The notes under the pieces are model-generated. The model was not told where the DNA came from. It did not search any database and was given only the letters and a program-made list of their open reading frames with translations. Of a stretch of DNA of 64,000 bases, positions 51,188 to 59,022 are shown piece by piece; position 1 is the first letter of the stretch; every line of letters begins with the position of its first letter. A program made the translations under genes and the position numbers. This DNA is from Gp6-AA40 sp035571515 (GTDB taxonomy: Bacteria; Acidobacteriota; Vicinamibacteria; Vicinamibacterales; UBA2999), in NCBI GenBank assembly GCA_035571515.1, contig DATNCQ010000095.1, positions 1 through 64,000 of the forward strand. Reading direction: 5' to 3'.

Positions 51188-51942
51188 CACATTCTCACGG
51201 GTATGTTGTGTTCCCGCAGATACCGCTTCAGTTCGCTGACGCTCGTGTCGGCGTAGTGAAAGATCGAGGCGGCCAGCGCAGCGTCGGCGTGGCCGCGGGT
51301 GAACACGTCACAGAAGTGCTCGAGGCCGCCGGCGCCGCCGGACGCGATGACCGGGATGTTCACCGCGTTGGCGACCGCCGCCGTCATCTCGCAGTCGAAG
51401 CCGGAGCGGGTGCCGTCGCGGTCCATCGACGTCAGCAGGATCTCGCCGGCGCCGCGCGACTCGGCCTCGCGCGCCCACTCGACGGCATCGCGTGCCGCAT
51501 CCGACGTGCCGCTGCGGACGTAGACGGCAAAGCCGTCGCCGCGCCGCTTCGCGTCGATCGCGACGATCACGGCCTGGCTGCCGTAGCGGCCGGCCAGCGT
51601 GGTGATGAGCGCCGGATTCTTCAACGCCGCCGTGTTGAGGCTCACCTTGTCGGCGCCCGCCTCCACCGCCGCCGCCGCATCGTCTTCGGAGCGGATGCCG
51701 CCGCCGACGGTCAACGGCAGGAAGATGCGGTGCGCGACGGCGCTGATGGTCTCGGCGAGCGCCTGCCGGCTCTCGAGCGTCGCGGTGATGTCGAGGATGA
51801 CGACCTCGTCGATCCCTTCGACGTTGTAGCGCGCGGCGAGGTCCGCCGGGTCGCCCGCGTGGCGCAGCTGCTGGAACTGGACGCCCTTGACGACCTGGCC
51901 CGCGCGGACGTCCATGCAGGCGATGATGCGCTTGGTCAGCAC
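51187..51942 (-). CDS. hisF: Imidazole glycerol phosphate synthase cyclase subunit
   Basis: A 251-aa (beta/alpha)8 barrel, the cyclase half of IGP synthase. It uses ammonia from HisH to make IGP and AICAR from PRFAR. Catalytic Asp residues are at about 11 (IIACMDVRAGQVVKG) and 130 (LLTSMDRDGTRSGFD). Phosphate-site VGGGIRS and ASGGAGGLEHF are intact. It starts at GTG 51942 and overlaps the end of hisH by seven bases, matching their function as a heterodimer. Length is normal for the family. Confidence 0.97.
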   Translation of the reverse strand: MLTKRIIACMDVRAGQVVKGVQFQQLRHAGDPADLAARYNVEGIDEVVILDITATLESRQALAETISAVAHRIFLPLTVGGGIRSEDDAAAAVEAGADKVSLNTAALKNPALITTLAGRYGSQAVIVAIDAKRRGDGFAVYVRSGTSDAARDAVEWAREAESRGAGEILLTSMDRDGTRSGFDCEMTAAVANAVNIPVIASGGAGGLEHFCDVFTRGHADAALAASIFHYADTSVSELKRYLREHNIPVRM

Positions 51943-52625
51943 CCGGCCTCCGCGCGTCGCGTGACGACGGCCGGGCCGCGAGCGACCTCGAGGAAGTTGC
52001 GAATGATCTGCAGGCCCGCCTCGCTCGATTTCTCCGGGTGGAACTGCACGCCGAACACGTTGCCGCGCTCGACCACGGCGGCAAACGTCTCCGCGTGCGT
52101 GGTGGCGGCGACGCAGGCCTCCGTCACGGGAGCCGCGTACGAGTGAGTGAAGTACACGTGCGCCCCGTTCTCGAGTCCCGCGAGGATCCGGCTTCGCGGA
52201 CTTGAAGGGTCCGCGCCGCTGCGGAGCGCCAGTCCATTCCAGCCGACGTGTGGAATCTTCAGCCGCTGCTCCGCGTTGCCCTGCAGCCGCTGCTCCGCGT
52301 TGCCCTGCAGGCGCGTGACGCGGCCGGGCAGCACGCCGAGCCCGGGCACCTCGGGTGCCTCATCGCTGCCTTCGAACAGCCACTGCATCCCGAGACAGAT
52401 GCCGAACAGCGGCGTGCCGCCGCGTACCGCGGCGCCGATGGCGTCGCGCCACGGACCGACGAGCGCCGACGTCGCGGCGAAGTTGCCGACGCCGGGCACG
52501 ATCACGGCGGAGCAGCGCTCCAGGTCACCGGGAGACGAGGGCGTCTCGTAGTCGGCGCCGAGCGAGGTCAGGGCCTTGCGCACGGACGTCAGGTTGCCGG
52601 CGCCGTAGTCGATGAGCGCGATCAC
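51936..52625 (-). CDS. hisH: Imidazole glycerol phosphate synthase glutaminase subunit
   Basis: A 229-aa class I glutamine amidotransferase. The nucleophile Cys is in GICLGMQWLF near residue 77 and the His-Glu pair in FGVQFHPEKS near 204-206. It frees ammonia from glutamine for HisF. The gene holds a perfect 24-base tandem duplication (52261-52308) that gives LQGNAEQRLQGNAEQR before the conserved IPHVGWN. The protein is therefore about 25 residues longer than typical. Its GTG start overlaps the hisB stop. Confidence 0.95.
   Translation of the reverse strand: MIALIDYGAGNLTSVRKALTSLGADYETPSSPGDLERCSAVIVPGVGNFAATSALVGPWRDAIGAAVRGGTPLFGICLGMQWLFEGSDEAPEVPGLGVLPGRVTRLQGNAEQRLQGNAEQRLKIPHVGWNGLALRSGADPSSPRSRILAGLENGAHVYFTHSYAAPVTEACVAATTHAETFAAVVERGNVFGVQFHPEKSSEAGLQIIRNFLEVARGPAVVTRRAEAGC
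52261..52308. repeat. 24-base perfect tandem duplication in hisH
   Basis: Two identical 24-base units (52261-52284, 52285-52308) keep the reading frame and add eight residues. A likely recent slippage event. Confidence 0.95.
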
Positions 52626-53245
52626 AGCAGGCCTTTCGTGCTCGGCAGCATCTTCGCCAGGCGCGCATCGCGGGCACAGGCCACGCGCAGCGCGCGGGCG
52701 AACGCCTTGAACACCGCCTCGACGTGGTGGTGGCTCGAGCGGCCGTAGAGCACCTTGAGGTGCACGTTGGCGCGCGCCCCCGACGCGAACCCGTCGAAGA
52801 AGTCGTGCACGAGCTCGGTCTGCAGGTCGCCGACCTTTTCCACCTTCACCTTCAGGTTCACCACCGCGTGCGGGCGGCCGCTCAGGTCGATGGCCGCGAC
52901 GGCGAGCGTCTCGTCCATCGGCATGACGAAGTAGCCGGCGCGGTTGATCCCCTTGCGATCGCCGAGCGCCGCGAGCACCGCCTCACCGAGCGTGATGCCG
53001 ACGTCTTCGACCGTGTGGTGCTGATCGACGTCGAGATCGCCCTTCGCCTTCAGCGTCAGGTCGAAGCCGCCGTGCCGGGTGAACAGCTCGAGCATATGGT
53101 CGAAGAATCGGATTCCCGTCCGCACGTCGTAACGCCCCTGGCCGTCGATCGTCAGCCGCCCCTTGATTTGCGTCTCGGTGGTTCGGCGGTCGAACGCCGC
53201 GGCCCGTGTCTTGCCCCGAGCGAGCGCAGCGAGTCGAGGGGTCAT
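52622..53245 (-). CDS. hisB: Imidazoleglycerol-phosphate dehydratase
   Basis: A 207-aa monofunctional IGPD that dehydrates IGP to imidazole acetol phosphate using manganese. Metal-binding motifs are complete: FFDHMLELFTRHGGFDL, DQHHTVEDVGITLGEAV and SSHHHVEAVFKAFARAL. It lacks the N-terminal histidinol-phosphatase domain of enteric HisB, so that step (HisN or similar) must be encoded elsewhere. ATG 53245 overlaps the hisC stop (ATGA) and its own stop overlaps the hisH start (GTGA). Confidence 0.97.
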   Translation of the reverse strand: MTPRLAALARGKTRAAAFDRRTTETQIKGRLTIDGQGRYDVRTGIRFFDHMLELFTRHGGFDLTLKAKGDLDVDQHHTVEDVGITLGEAVLAALGDRKGINRAGYFVMPMDETLAVAAIDLSGRPHAVVNLKVKVEKVGDLQTELVHDFFDGFASGARANVHLKVLYGRSSHHHVEAVFKAFARALRVACARDARLAKMLPSTKGLL

Positions 53246-54282
53246 CGCGCTTGCCTCGCCGCCACGACCGACTCCAGCGCGTCGATCGCCGCACGGGTGT
53301 GCTCGATCATCCCGGCCGTAATGCGAACGCAGCCCGGTGTCGCCGGATCCTTCGATCGATCGCGAACGTGGATCTTTCGCGCCGAGAGCGCCTGGATGAA
53401 CGGCGCGGTCTCGCCCACCTGGACCAGCACGTAGTTTGCCGCGCTCTCCCAGTAGTTGAGGCCGAGGCGCCGACAGGCCGCGTAGAGCAGTTCGCGCGAT
53501 TCGCGCACCTCCGCCGCATACCGCGGCAGGAACTCGGTGTCGTCGAGTGCCGCCTGCACCGCCGCGAGCGCGATGACGTTGATGTTGAAGGGGAGCGTTA
53601 CGTCGCGAACCGGCTGCAGCGCGGGCGGCTGGCCGATGACGATGCCGACGCGCATGCCGGCGAGGCCGTACGCCTTCGAGAACGTGCGCCCGACGAGCAC
53701 GTTCGGATGGCGCGGCAGCTGCGGCAGGAAGCTCTCGCCGCCGAACTCGATGTAGGCCTCGTCTATCAGCACGATCGCGTCGCGCGCGGCGTCGCTGATG
53801 CGCGCCAGGTCGGCGATCGAAATCAGCTGCCCCGTCGGGTTGTTCGGCGTGTTGAGAAAGATCATCCGCGTGCGCGGCGTGATCGCCCTGATCACCCTGT
53901 CGGTGGGGAAGCTGAGGTCGGGATTGGCGGGCACGCGGACGGACGTCGCACCGGCAGCGGCCGTCGAATTGGGATAGGGATCGAACGCCGGCGTCGGCAC
54001 TATCGTCTCGGCGTCGTGCATGCGCGCCTTCGAGATGTGGCCGATCGCCGCCATCAGGATTCCCTCGTCGAGCCCGTTGGTCAGCAGCACCCACTCGGGA
54101 TCGACGTCGAAGTACTTCGCAATCGTCAGCACGAGGCTCGGGTACGACGGATAGGTGGAGATGTCGGTCGGCGTCAGCTTCCGGATCGCCTCGATGACGC
54201 GCGGCGAACAGCCGCCGGTGTTCTCGTTGAGGTGGAGCCGCAGCCCCTCGCCGGGATCCGGATACCCCTGAATCAGCATCAT
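53242..54282 (-). CDS. hisC: Histidinol-phosphate aminotransferase
   Basis: A 346-aa fold-type I PLP enzyme that converts imidazole acetol phosphate to histidinol phosphate with glutamate. The N-terminal LHLNENTGGCSPRVIEAI matches the HisC pattern. NTPNNPTGQLIS binds the cofactor region, VLIDEAYIEFGG carries the Asp, and TFSKAYGLAGMRVGIVIG contains the PLP-binding Lys near residue 208. Overlaps hisD upstream and hisB downstream by four bases each. Length is standard. Confidence 0.95.
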   Translation of the reverse strand: MMLIQGYPDPGEGLRLHLNENTGGCSPRVIEAIRKLTPTDISTYPSYPSLVLTIAKYFDVDPEWVLLTNGLDEGILMAAIGHISKARMHDAETIVPTPAFDPYPNSTAAAGATSVRVPANPDLSFPTDRVIRAITPRTRMIFLNTPNNPTGQLISIADLARISDAARDAIVLIDEAYIEFGGESFLPQLPRHPNVLVGRTFSKAYGLAGMRVGIVIGQPPALQPVRDVTLPFNINVIALAAVQAALDDTEFLPRYAAEVRESRELLYAACRRLGLNYWESAANYVLVQVGETAPFIQALSARKIHVRDRSKDPATPGCVRITAGMIEHTRAAIDALESVVAARQAR

Positions 54283-55577
54283 TCCCCCCGGCGCGTCCGC
54301 TTCCCTCGCACATCGTCACGCGGCGCGGCGCCCGCACCACGGGCCGCGAGGCGAATCTCGATCGACCGGGCATGTCCTTCGAGTCCTTCAGCCCGTGCCA
54401 GCTCGATCACGCTCGGCGCTATCCGCCGGAGCCCTTTCGACGTCAGCCGCTGAACGGTGATCTGGCGGACGAAGTCGGCCGCCGAGAGCCCGCCACGCAC
54501 CCTGGCCGCGCCTGCCGTTGGCAGCACGTGGTTCGAGCCGATCGCATAGTCGCCCGCGACCTGCGCCGACCACGGTCCGACGAACACGGAGCCGGCGTTC
54601 CTCACCAGTTTCATCAGCCGCTCGTCGTCCACGACGAGATGTTCCGGTGCCGCCATGTTGGCGATTGCCATCGCCTCGCGGATCGACGTCGTCACTACGA
54701 TGGCGCCGTGCCTGGCGAGCGACTCGCGGGCGGGACCGGAGGCAGGCATCTGCCCGGCGACGGCCTCCGCGACGCGCGTCGCCAGCGTCCGGCTCGGCGT
54801 GACGAGCACCGCGCGGGCGTCGGGGTCGTGTTCCGCCTGCGCGATCAGGTCGGCGGCAATCCAGTCCGCGGGCCCGCGCGCGGCGACCACCAGGATCTCC
54901 GTCGGGCCGGCGAAGAAATCGATGCCGCAGTCGCCGGCGATCAATGCCTTCGCCGAGGCGACGAATCGATTGCCGGGACCGACGATCTTGTCCACGCGCG
55001 GCACCGAGGCGGTGCCGTACGCCAGCGCCGCAATCGCCTGCGCGCCGCCGAGGCGAAACAGTCTCGATACGCCCGCTTCGAGCGCCGCGGCCATGACGGC
55101 CGGTTCCGGCCGCGGGCAGACGGCGACGACCTCCGCGACGCCTGCGGCCGCCGCGGGGATCGCGGTCATCAGCAGCGAGGAGGGAAGCGGGTATCTTCCC
55201 CCCGGCACGTAACAGCCGACGCGATCGAGCGGGACGATGCGTTGCTCGACGGTGACGCCGCGGCCGACGCGCGTGGTCCACCCGCGCGGCACCTGCCGCC
55301 TGGCGACCGCCCTGATGTTGCTCGCGGCCGTGCGAATGGCCGCGCGCACGGGCGCTGGAACGGCGCGCGCCGCGGCTGTCATCTCCTTGCGTGAAATCTC
55401 GATGTCGCCGTCGAGACCGTCGTAGGTGCGCGCGTAGCGCAGGAGCGCCTCGTCACCCTTCTCGCGCACGTCGTTGACGATGTCCGCCACGCGGCGATCG
55501 GTCTCCGCGTCGCGGACGCGCGCCGGCGACAGCAGCTCGCGTATCGCGTCACGGTCGGCCGCGTCGATGATTCTCAC
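54279..55577 (-). CDS. hisD: Histidinol dehydrogenase
   Basis: A 432-aa zinc enzyme for the last two oxidations to histidine. Signatures are GCYVPGGRYPLPSSLLMT, IVGPGNRFVASAKAL, FAGPTEILVVAA, HDPDARAVLVTPS and EHLVVDD near residue 330 with the catalytic Glu and His. The start is uncertain: I take GTG 55577 (MRIIDAADRDA), since the only other in-frame choice, TTG 55589, falls in an ACTTTTCC-type repeat array that runs up to the gene. The C-terminus has about 25 extra residues (ARGAGAAPRDDVRGKRTRRGE). It overlaps hisC by four bases. Confidence 0.95.
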   Translation of the reverse strand: MRIIDAADRDAIRELLSPARVRDAETDRRVADIVNDVREKGDEALLRYARTYDGLDGDIEISRKEMTAAARAVPAPVRAAIRTAASNIRAVARRQVPRGWTTRVGRGVTVEQRIVPLDRVGCYVPGGRYPLPSSLLMTAIPAAAAGVAEVVAVCPRPEPAVMAAALEAGVSRLFRLGGAQAIAALAYGTASVPRVDKIVGPGNRFVASAKALIAGDCGIDFFAGPTEILVVAARGPADWIAADLIAQAEHDPDARAVLVTPSRTLATRVAEAVAGQMPASGPARESLARHGAIVVTTSIREAMAIANMAAPEHLVVDDERLMKLVRNAGSVFVGPWSAQVAGDYAIGSNHVLPTAGAARVRGGLSAADFVRQITVQRLTSKGLRRIAPSVIELARAEGLEGHARSIEIRLAARGAGAAPRDDVRGKRTRRGE

Positions 55578-55647
55578 TTTCCACTTCAAACTTTCAACTT
55601 ACTTTTCCACTTTTCCACTTCTTCCACTTTTCCACTTTTCCACTTCC
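55578..55647. repeat. CTTTTCCA low-complexity array between hisG and hisD
   Basis: Seven or so degenerate copies of an (A)CTTTTCC unit fill the gap between the hisG stop and the hisD start, the only sizeable gap in the upper his operon. It is one of the dispersed unpaired arms and has probably displaced native hisD translation signals. Confidence 0.8.
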
Positions 55648-56538
55648 TCACACGACGATCTTGTTGAGCGGATATTCGACGATCCCCTGGCCGCCCGCCG
55701 CCTTCAGCTTCGGGATCAGGTCGCGGACCGTCCGCTCCTCGATGATCGTGTTGACCGCGACCCACTCCTCGTCGCTGAGGGACGAGATCGTCGGGCGCTG
55801 CAGCGCGGGCAGCTGCGCGAGGACCTTGTCGAGGTCGCAGCGGCGGACGTTGAGCATCAGGCCGACGCGCCCCTGCGCCTCGATGGCCGCGCGCAGCAGC
55901 AGCGCGATGTTGTCGATCTTCGTCTTCTTCCACGCATCGGCGAGCGCCTCGTGGTTGACGATCAGCTGCGTGTTGGATTCGAGCACTGTGTCGAGGATGC
56001 GGAGGCGGTTCGCGCGCAGCGTGGAGCCGGTCTCCGTCGCTTCGACGATGGCGTCGGCGAGCACGGGCGGCTTCACCTCGGTGGCGCCCCAGGAGAATTC
56101 GACGCGCTTGACCGGCACCTTCAGCTTCTCGAAGTAGCTGCGCGTCACCTGCACGAGCTCGGTGGCAATGGTCGCGCCCGCGAAATCGGTGGGCGAGGCG
56201 AAGCGCGAATCCTCCGGCGCCGCCAGCACCCAGCGCACCTTGCCGAAGCTCTGTTTCGAGTAGACGAGGTCCGCGAGGCTGACGACGCAGGTGTGCGCAT
56301 CGCGGCCGAGCGTGTGCTCCGCGACCCAGTCGAGGCCCGTGAGCCCGGCGTCGAGCACGCCTTCGCAGACGTAGCGCGTCATCTCCTGCGCGCGCATCAG
56401 CATGCACTCGATCTCGGGATCGTCGATGGTCGGGAAGTACGACCGCGTGCTGACGTAGATGTTGAAGCCGGCGCGGGCGAACAGCTGGACGGTCGCGTCC
56501 TGCAGCGAGCCCTTCGGGATGCCGAGTCGAAGCTTCAT
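55648..56538 (-). CDS. hisG: ATP phosphoribosyltransferase, long form
   Basis: A 296-aa enzyme for the first committed step, joining ATP and PRPP. The catalytic domain begins MKLRLGIPKGSLQDATVQLF and includes GLTGLDWVAEH, DLVYSKQSFGKVRWVLAAPED in two parts, and the PRPP loop EATETGSTLRANRLRI. A C-terminal HisG_C domain (about 215-296, GRVGLMLNVRRCDLDKVLAQL) is the feedback-inhibition domain, so no HisZ is needed. ATG 56538 overlaps the hisI stop. The stop lies at the edge of the repeat array before hisD. Confidence 0.96.
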   Translation of the reverse strand: MKLRLGIPKGSLQDATVQLFARAGFNIYVSTRSYFPTIDDPEIECMLMRAQEMTRYVCEGVLDAGLTGLDWVAEHTLGRDAHTCVVSLADLVYSKQSFGKVRWVLAAPEDSRFASPTDFAGATIATELVQVTRSYFEKLKVPVKRVEFSWGATEVKPPVLADAIVEATETGSTLRANRLRILDTVLESNTQLIVNHEALADAWKKTKIDNIALLLRAAIEAQGRVGLMLNVRRCDLDKVLAQLPALQRPTISSLSDEEWVAVNTIIEERTVRDLIPKLKAAGGQGIVEYPLNKIVV

Positions 56539-56861
56539 GGAATCGTCACGCCCTCCGCGCGCTGGAAGAAGCAGGTGCGCTCGCCGGTGTGGCAGACGTT
56601 GCCGCCGCCGAGCCGCTCGGCCTTCACGAGGACCGTGTCCTCGTCGCAGTCGACGAGCACCTCGCGCACGGCGAGCTTGTTGCCGGAGGTCTCCCCCTTG
56701 GTCCACAGCGTGTTGCGCGTACGGCTGTAGAAGGTGACGTACCCGGTACGCTTCGTGATGTCCCACGCCTCCTGGTTCATGAAGCCGACCATCAGCACCT
56801 CGCCGCTGGCGTGGTCCTGCACGACCGCCGGTATCAATCCATCGAGCTTCGAGAAGTCCAT
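56535..56861 (-). CDS. hisI: Phosphoribosyl-AMP cyclohydrolase
   Basis: A 108-aa enzyme that opens the adenine ring of PR-AMP using zinc. Motifs are GLIPAVVQDHASGEVLMVGF, NQEAWDITKRTGYVTFYSR, VDCDEDTVLVKAERLGGGNV split by turns, and CHTGERTCFF with the metal-ligand Cys residues. It lacks the HisE domain found in enteric HisI, so PR-ATP pyrophosphohydrolase must be elsewhere. It is the first structural gene after the attenuator. No clear ribosome-binding site precedes ATG 56861, only an A-rich stretch that is the terminator tail. Confidence 0.95.
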   Translation of the reverse strand: MDFSKLDGLIPAVVQDHASGEVLMVGFMNQEAWDITKRTGYVTFYSRTRNTLWTKGETSGNKLAVREVLVDCDEDTVLVKAERLGGGNVCHTGERTCFFQRAEGVTIP

Positions 56862-56873
56862 ATTTTTTGCCGT

Positions 56874-56908
56874 ACAAACAAAAAACCCCGCCTGGTGTCC
56901 GGCGGGGT
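56874..56908 (-). terminator. his operon attenuator (rho-independent terminator)
   Basis: On the minus strand an 8-bp perfect stem (ACCCCGCC / GGCGGGGT, loop 8) is followed by TTTTTT and then GTTTG, 13 bases before hisI. Its 5' arm includes GCCGGAC (complement at 56897-56903), which can instead pair with GTCCGGC in the leader peptide coding region (56963-56969). These are the two exclusive structures needed for attenuation. Confidence 0.88.
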
Positions 56909-56946
56909 CTGCCTTGCGTCTGGATGACTCTTGTTGAGCGGTTCCG

Positions 56947-57024
56947 TTACGCGCGCAGTCCTGCCGGACGGCCGATGTGGCCGTGGTGATGATGGACGTG
57001 CGCGTGCGCGAGGACCCGAACCAT
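56947..57024 (-). CDS. hisL: his operon leader peptide
   Basis: A 25-codon open frame starting MVRVLA, continuing HAHVHHHHGH and ending in TAA. Seven of residues 7-16 are His, including four in a row, far above chance. The frame lies 38 bases upstream of the attenuator hairpin. When charged His-tRNA is low a ribosome would stall on the His codons, leaving 56963-56969 free to form the antiterminator. When His is plentiful it would run to the stop codon and cover that segment, so the terminator forms. This is the classic enteric-type logic. No convincing ribosome-binding site is visible, and the start may be leaderless or weak. Confidence 0.85.
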   Translation of the reverse strand: MVRVLAHAHVHHHHGHIGRPAGLRA

Positions 57025-57052
57025 CGAGGGTGGAAGCCTATCAAATGCACGG

Positions 57053-57075
57053 ACGAGGCGCAACCACCGCCTCGT
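57053..57075 (-). terminator. Hairpin between HTH-TOBE gene and hisL
   Basis: Perfect 8-bp stem ACGAGGCG / CGCCTCGT with a 7-base loop, starting next to the stop codon of the HTH-TOBE gene. No T-run. It probably separates that gene's transcript from the his leader, so the his promoter must lie in the next 30 bases or within the upstream gene. Confidence 0.5.
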
Positions 57076-57498
57076 TCAGGAGCCTTTGGCGATCATCACC
57101 TCCGTCGACTTGATGATGGCCAGCGCCTCCTCCCCCCGTCGCAGCTTCAGCTCGTCCACCGCGTCGCGGGTAATGACCGCCGTCAGCCGCTGGTCGCCAA
57201 TCCGCAGGCGCACCTGGGCCAGCAGGCCGTCGGCGCGCACCTCCTCGACGATGCCGCGCAGCTGGTTGCGGCCGCTGATCGACACGAGCATCCCGACCGC
57301 ACGGGGACGGCGCACGCTGCGCGCGGGCGGCGTTTTTCCCTGCGACGCCAGCATCCGGTCGATCTCGGCGTCGGCGATCCGGTGATGTCCGCCGCCCGTG
57401 CGGACGGTCCGCACCGTGCCCTTGTAGATCCACTGCTTCAGCGCGGAATAGCTGACGCCGAGCCGGTCGGCCGCGGCGCGAACGGTCAGGAGCGCCAT
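57076..57498 (-). CDS. HTH-TOBE molybdate-responsive regulator
   Basis: A 140-aa protein joining a MerR/excisionase-type HTH (residues 3-52: AAADRLGVSYSALKQWIYKG, then TGGGHHRIADAEIDRML) to a single TOBE (molbindin) domain (68-135: RNQLRGIVEEVRADGLLAQV, RIGDQRLTAVITRDAVDEL). TOBE domains bind molybdate. The gene is divergent from modABC with a 70-base AT-rich gap, so it most likely senses molybdate and regulates that operon, in place of classical ModE. It lacks the LysR-like winged helix of ModE. Both domains look intact. Confidence 0.85.
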   Translation of the reverse strand: MALLTVRAAADRLGVSYSALKQWIYKGTVRTVRTGGGHHRIADAEIDRMLASQGKTPPARSVRRPRAVGMLVSISGRNQLRGIVEEVRADGLLAQVRLRIGDQRLTAVITRDAVDELKLRRGEEALAIIKSTEVMIAKGS

Positions 57499-57525
57499 GA
57501 GGATGAGACCTCGAACGGGTGAAAT

Positions 57526-57568
57526 CCGTATACCATATCGACCTGAATCATACTAAATTACCTACGAA
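57526..57568. promoter_or_regulatory. AT-rich divergent promoter region of modA
   Basis: An AT-rich island with the imperfect inverted motif GTAT (57528-57531) and ATAC (57549-57552), holding ACCATATCGACC between. It is the natural place for the modABC promoter and a regulator site. The site is not identified firmly. Confidence 0.35.
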
Positions 57569-58357
57569 ATGACCCTCTTCCTCCGGCGGCTCGCGCTCGC
57601 GGCGGCGTGCGTCGCGACGGCGTTGGCGCCCCGCGCGGATGCGCAGGGCCGCGCATCGAACCGGCAGGTCGTTGTCTCCGCGGCGGTCAGCCTCACCGAG
57701 GTGCTGCAGCAGCTCGCACCGGCGTACCAGGCAAAAACGGGCGAGCAGATCGTGCTCAACGTCGGCGCTTCCAACACGCTGGCGCGGCAGATCTCATTCG
57801 GCGCCGGCGTCGATCTCTTCATCAGCGCGGACGAGGCGCAGATGAACGCCGTCGCCGCGTATATCGATCCCGCCAGCCGCGTGGACCTGCTCGGCAACCA
57901 GCTCGCGATTGCGGTGCCGGACGATCGCCCGAGGACGATGACCTCGGCCCGCGACCTGCTCGACCCGGCGATCCGGCGCATCGCCACCGGCGATCCCTCC
58001 GCGGTCCCTGCCGGCGTCTACGCGAAGCAGTACCTGCAGACGCTCGGCATCTGGCCCGACCTCGCATCGAAAATCGTTCCATCGGGCAGCGTGCGGCTCG
58101 CGCTCATGGCGGTGGAGAGCGGCGCGGCCGATGCCGCCATCGTCTACCACACCGACGTGGCGACCGCCGCGCACGCGCGTGAAGCGCTCCTGATCCGGTC
58201 CGCGGAAGGCCCGCGCATCGTCTACCCCGCGGCCATCGTGCGCGCGGGCAAGAACCAGGATAGGGGGCGCCGTCTCCTCGCGTTCCTCGGATCGCCGGAC
58301 GCCATCGCCGTCTTCACGCGCGCCGGCTTCATTGCGCCGGTCGCGGCGCGGAATTAG
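57569..58357 (+). CDS. modA: Molybdate ABC transporter substrate-binding protein
   Basis: A 262-aa periplasmic binding protein. A signal peptide ends near residue 26 (PRADAQGR). VVVSAAVSLTEVLQQLAPAY, LNVGASNTLARQISFGAGVDLF, SADEAQMN and TGDPSAVPAGVYAKQYLQTLG are ModA motifs, and the Ser residues of AAVS and GASN are expected ligands of molybdate. It delivers molybdate or tungstate to ModBC. It is the first gene of modABC (gaps 5 and 0 bases) and is divergent from the HTH-TOBE regulator. Confidence 0.95.
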   Translation: MTLFLRRLALAAACVATALAPRADAQGRASNRQVVVSAAVSLTEVLQQLAPAYQAKTGEQIVLNVGASNTLARQISFGAGVDLFISADEAQMNAVAAYIDPASRVDLLGNQLAIAVPDDRPRTMTSARDLLDPAIRRIATGDPSAVPAGVYAKQYLQTLGIWPDLASKIVPSGSVRLALMAVESGAADAAIVYHTDVATAAHAREALLIRSAEGPRIVYPAAIVRAGKNQDRGRRLLAFLGSPDAIAVFTRAGFIAPVAARN

Positions 58358-58362
58358 CTGGC

Positions 58363-59022
58363 GTGAGCGCCGAGATTCGCGACATCGCCATCTTCACGAC
58401 CCTTGCCGCGCTGGCCGCGACGGCGGTGATGCTGGTGCCGGGCGTCGCGGTCGCCTGGCTGCTCGCGCGGCGGCAGTTCCCGGGCAAGGCGCTCGTCGAG
58501 ACCGTCGTCTCGCTGCCGCTGGTGATGCCGCCGGTGGCGACCGGCCTGCTGCTGTTGTGGCTCTTCAGCCGGCGGGGCCCGATCGGCGGGCTGCTCGCGC
58601 GCGTCGGGATCGACATCGTTTTCACCCCGGCGGCGGTCGTGATCGCGATGGCCGTGATGGGATTGCCGCTGCTCGTCCGCACCGCGCGCGCGGGGTTCGA
58701 GCAGGTGACGCGGCGCTACGAGCAGATTGCGGAAACGCTGGGCGCGGGTCCGTGGCGGGTCTTCTCGACCGTGACGCTTCCACTCGCCGCGCGCAACATC
58801 CTCGCCGGCGCGACGCTCGGCTTCTCGCGCGCGCTCGGGGAATTCGGCGCCACCATCGTCGTGGCCGGAAGCATTCCCGGGCGCACGCGCACGCTGGCCG
58901 TCGGCATCTACAGCTTCACGGAGAACGGCCAGGACCGGCAGGCGGCCATGCTGCTCGCGATCTCCGTGTCCATCGCGTTTGTGGCCGTGCTCGCGTCGAA
59001 CCGCCTGGCGAGGGAAGCATAG
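58363..59022 (+). CDS. modB: Molybdate ABC transporter permease
   Basis: A 219-aa inner-membrane permease with five to six helices. LVETVVSLPLVMPPVATGLLLLWLF is near residues 45-70. The EAA loop, which contacts the ATPase, is AETLGAGPWRVFSTVTLPLA near 122-141. GATLGFSRALGEFGATIVVAG follows, typical of ModB. The start is GTG 58363, five bases after modA. Its TAG stop is directly followed by the modC start. Confidence 0.95.
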   Translation: MSAEIRDIAIFTTLAALAATAVMLVPGVAVAWLLARRQFPGKALVETVVSLPLVMPPVATGLLLLWLFSRRGPIGGLLARVGIDIVFTPAAVVIAMAVMGLPLLVRTARAGFEQVTRRYEQIAETLGAGPWRVFSTVTLPLAARNILAGATLGFSRALGEFGATIVVAGSIPGRTRTLAVGIYSFTENGQDRQAAMLLAISVSIAFVAVLASNRLAREA

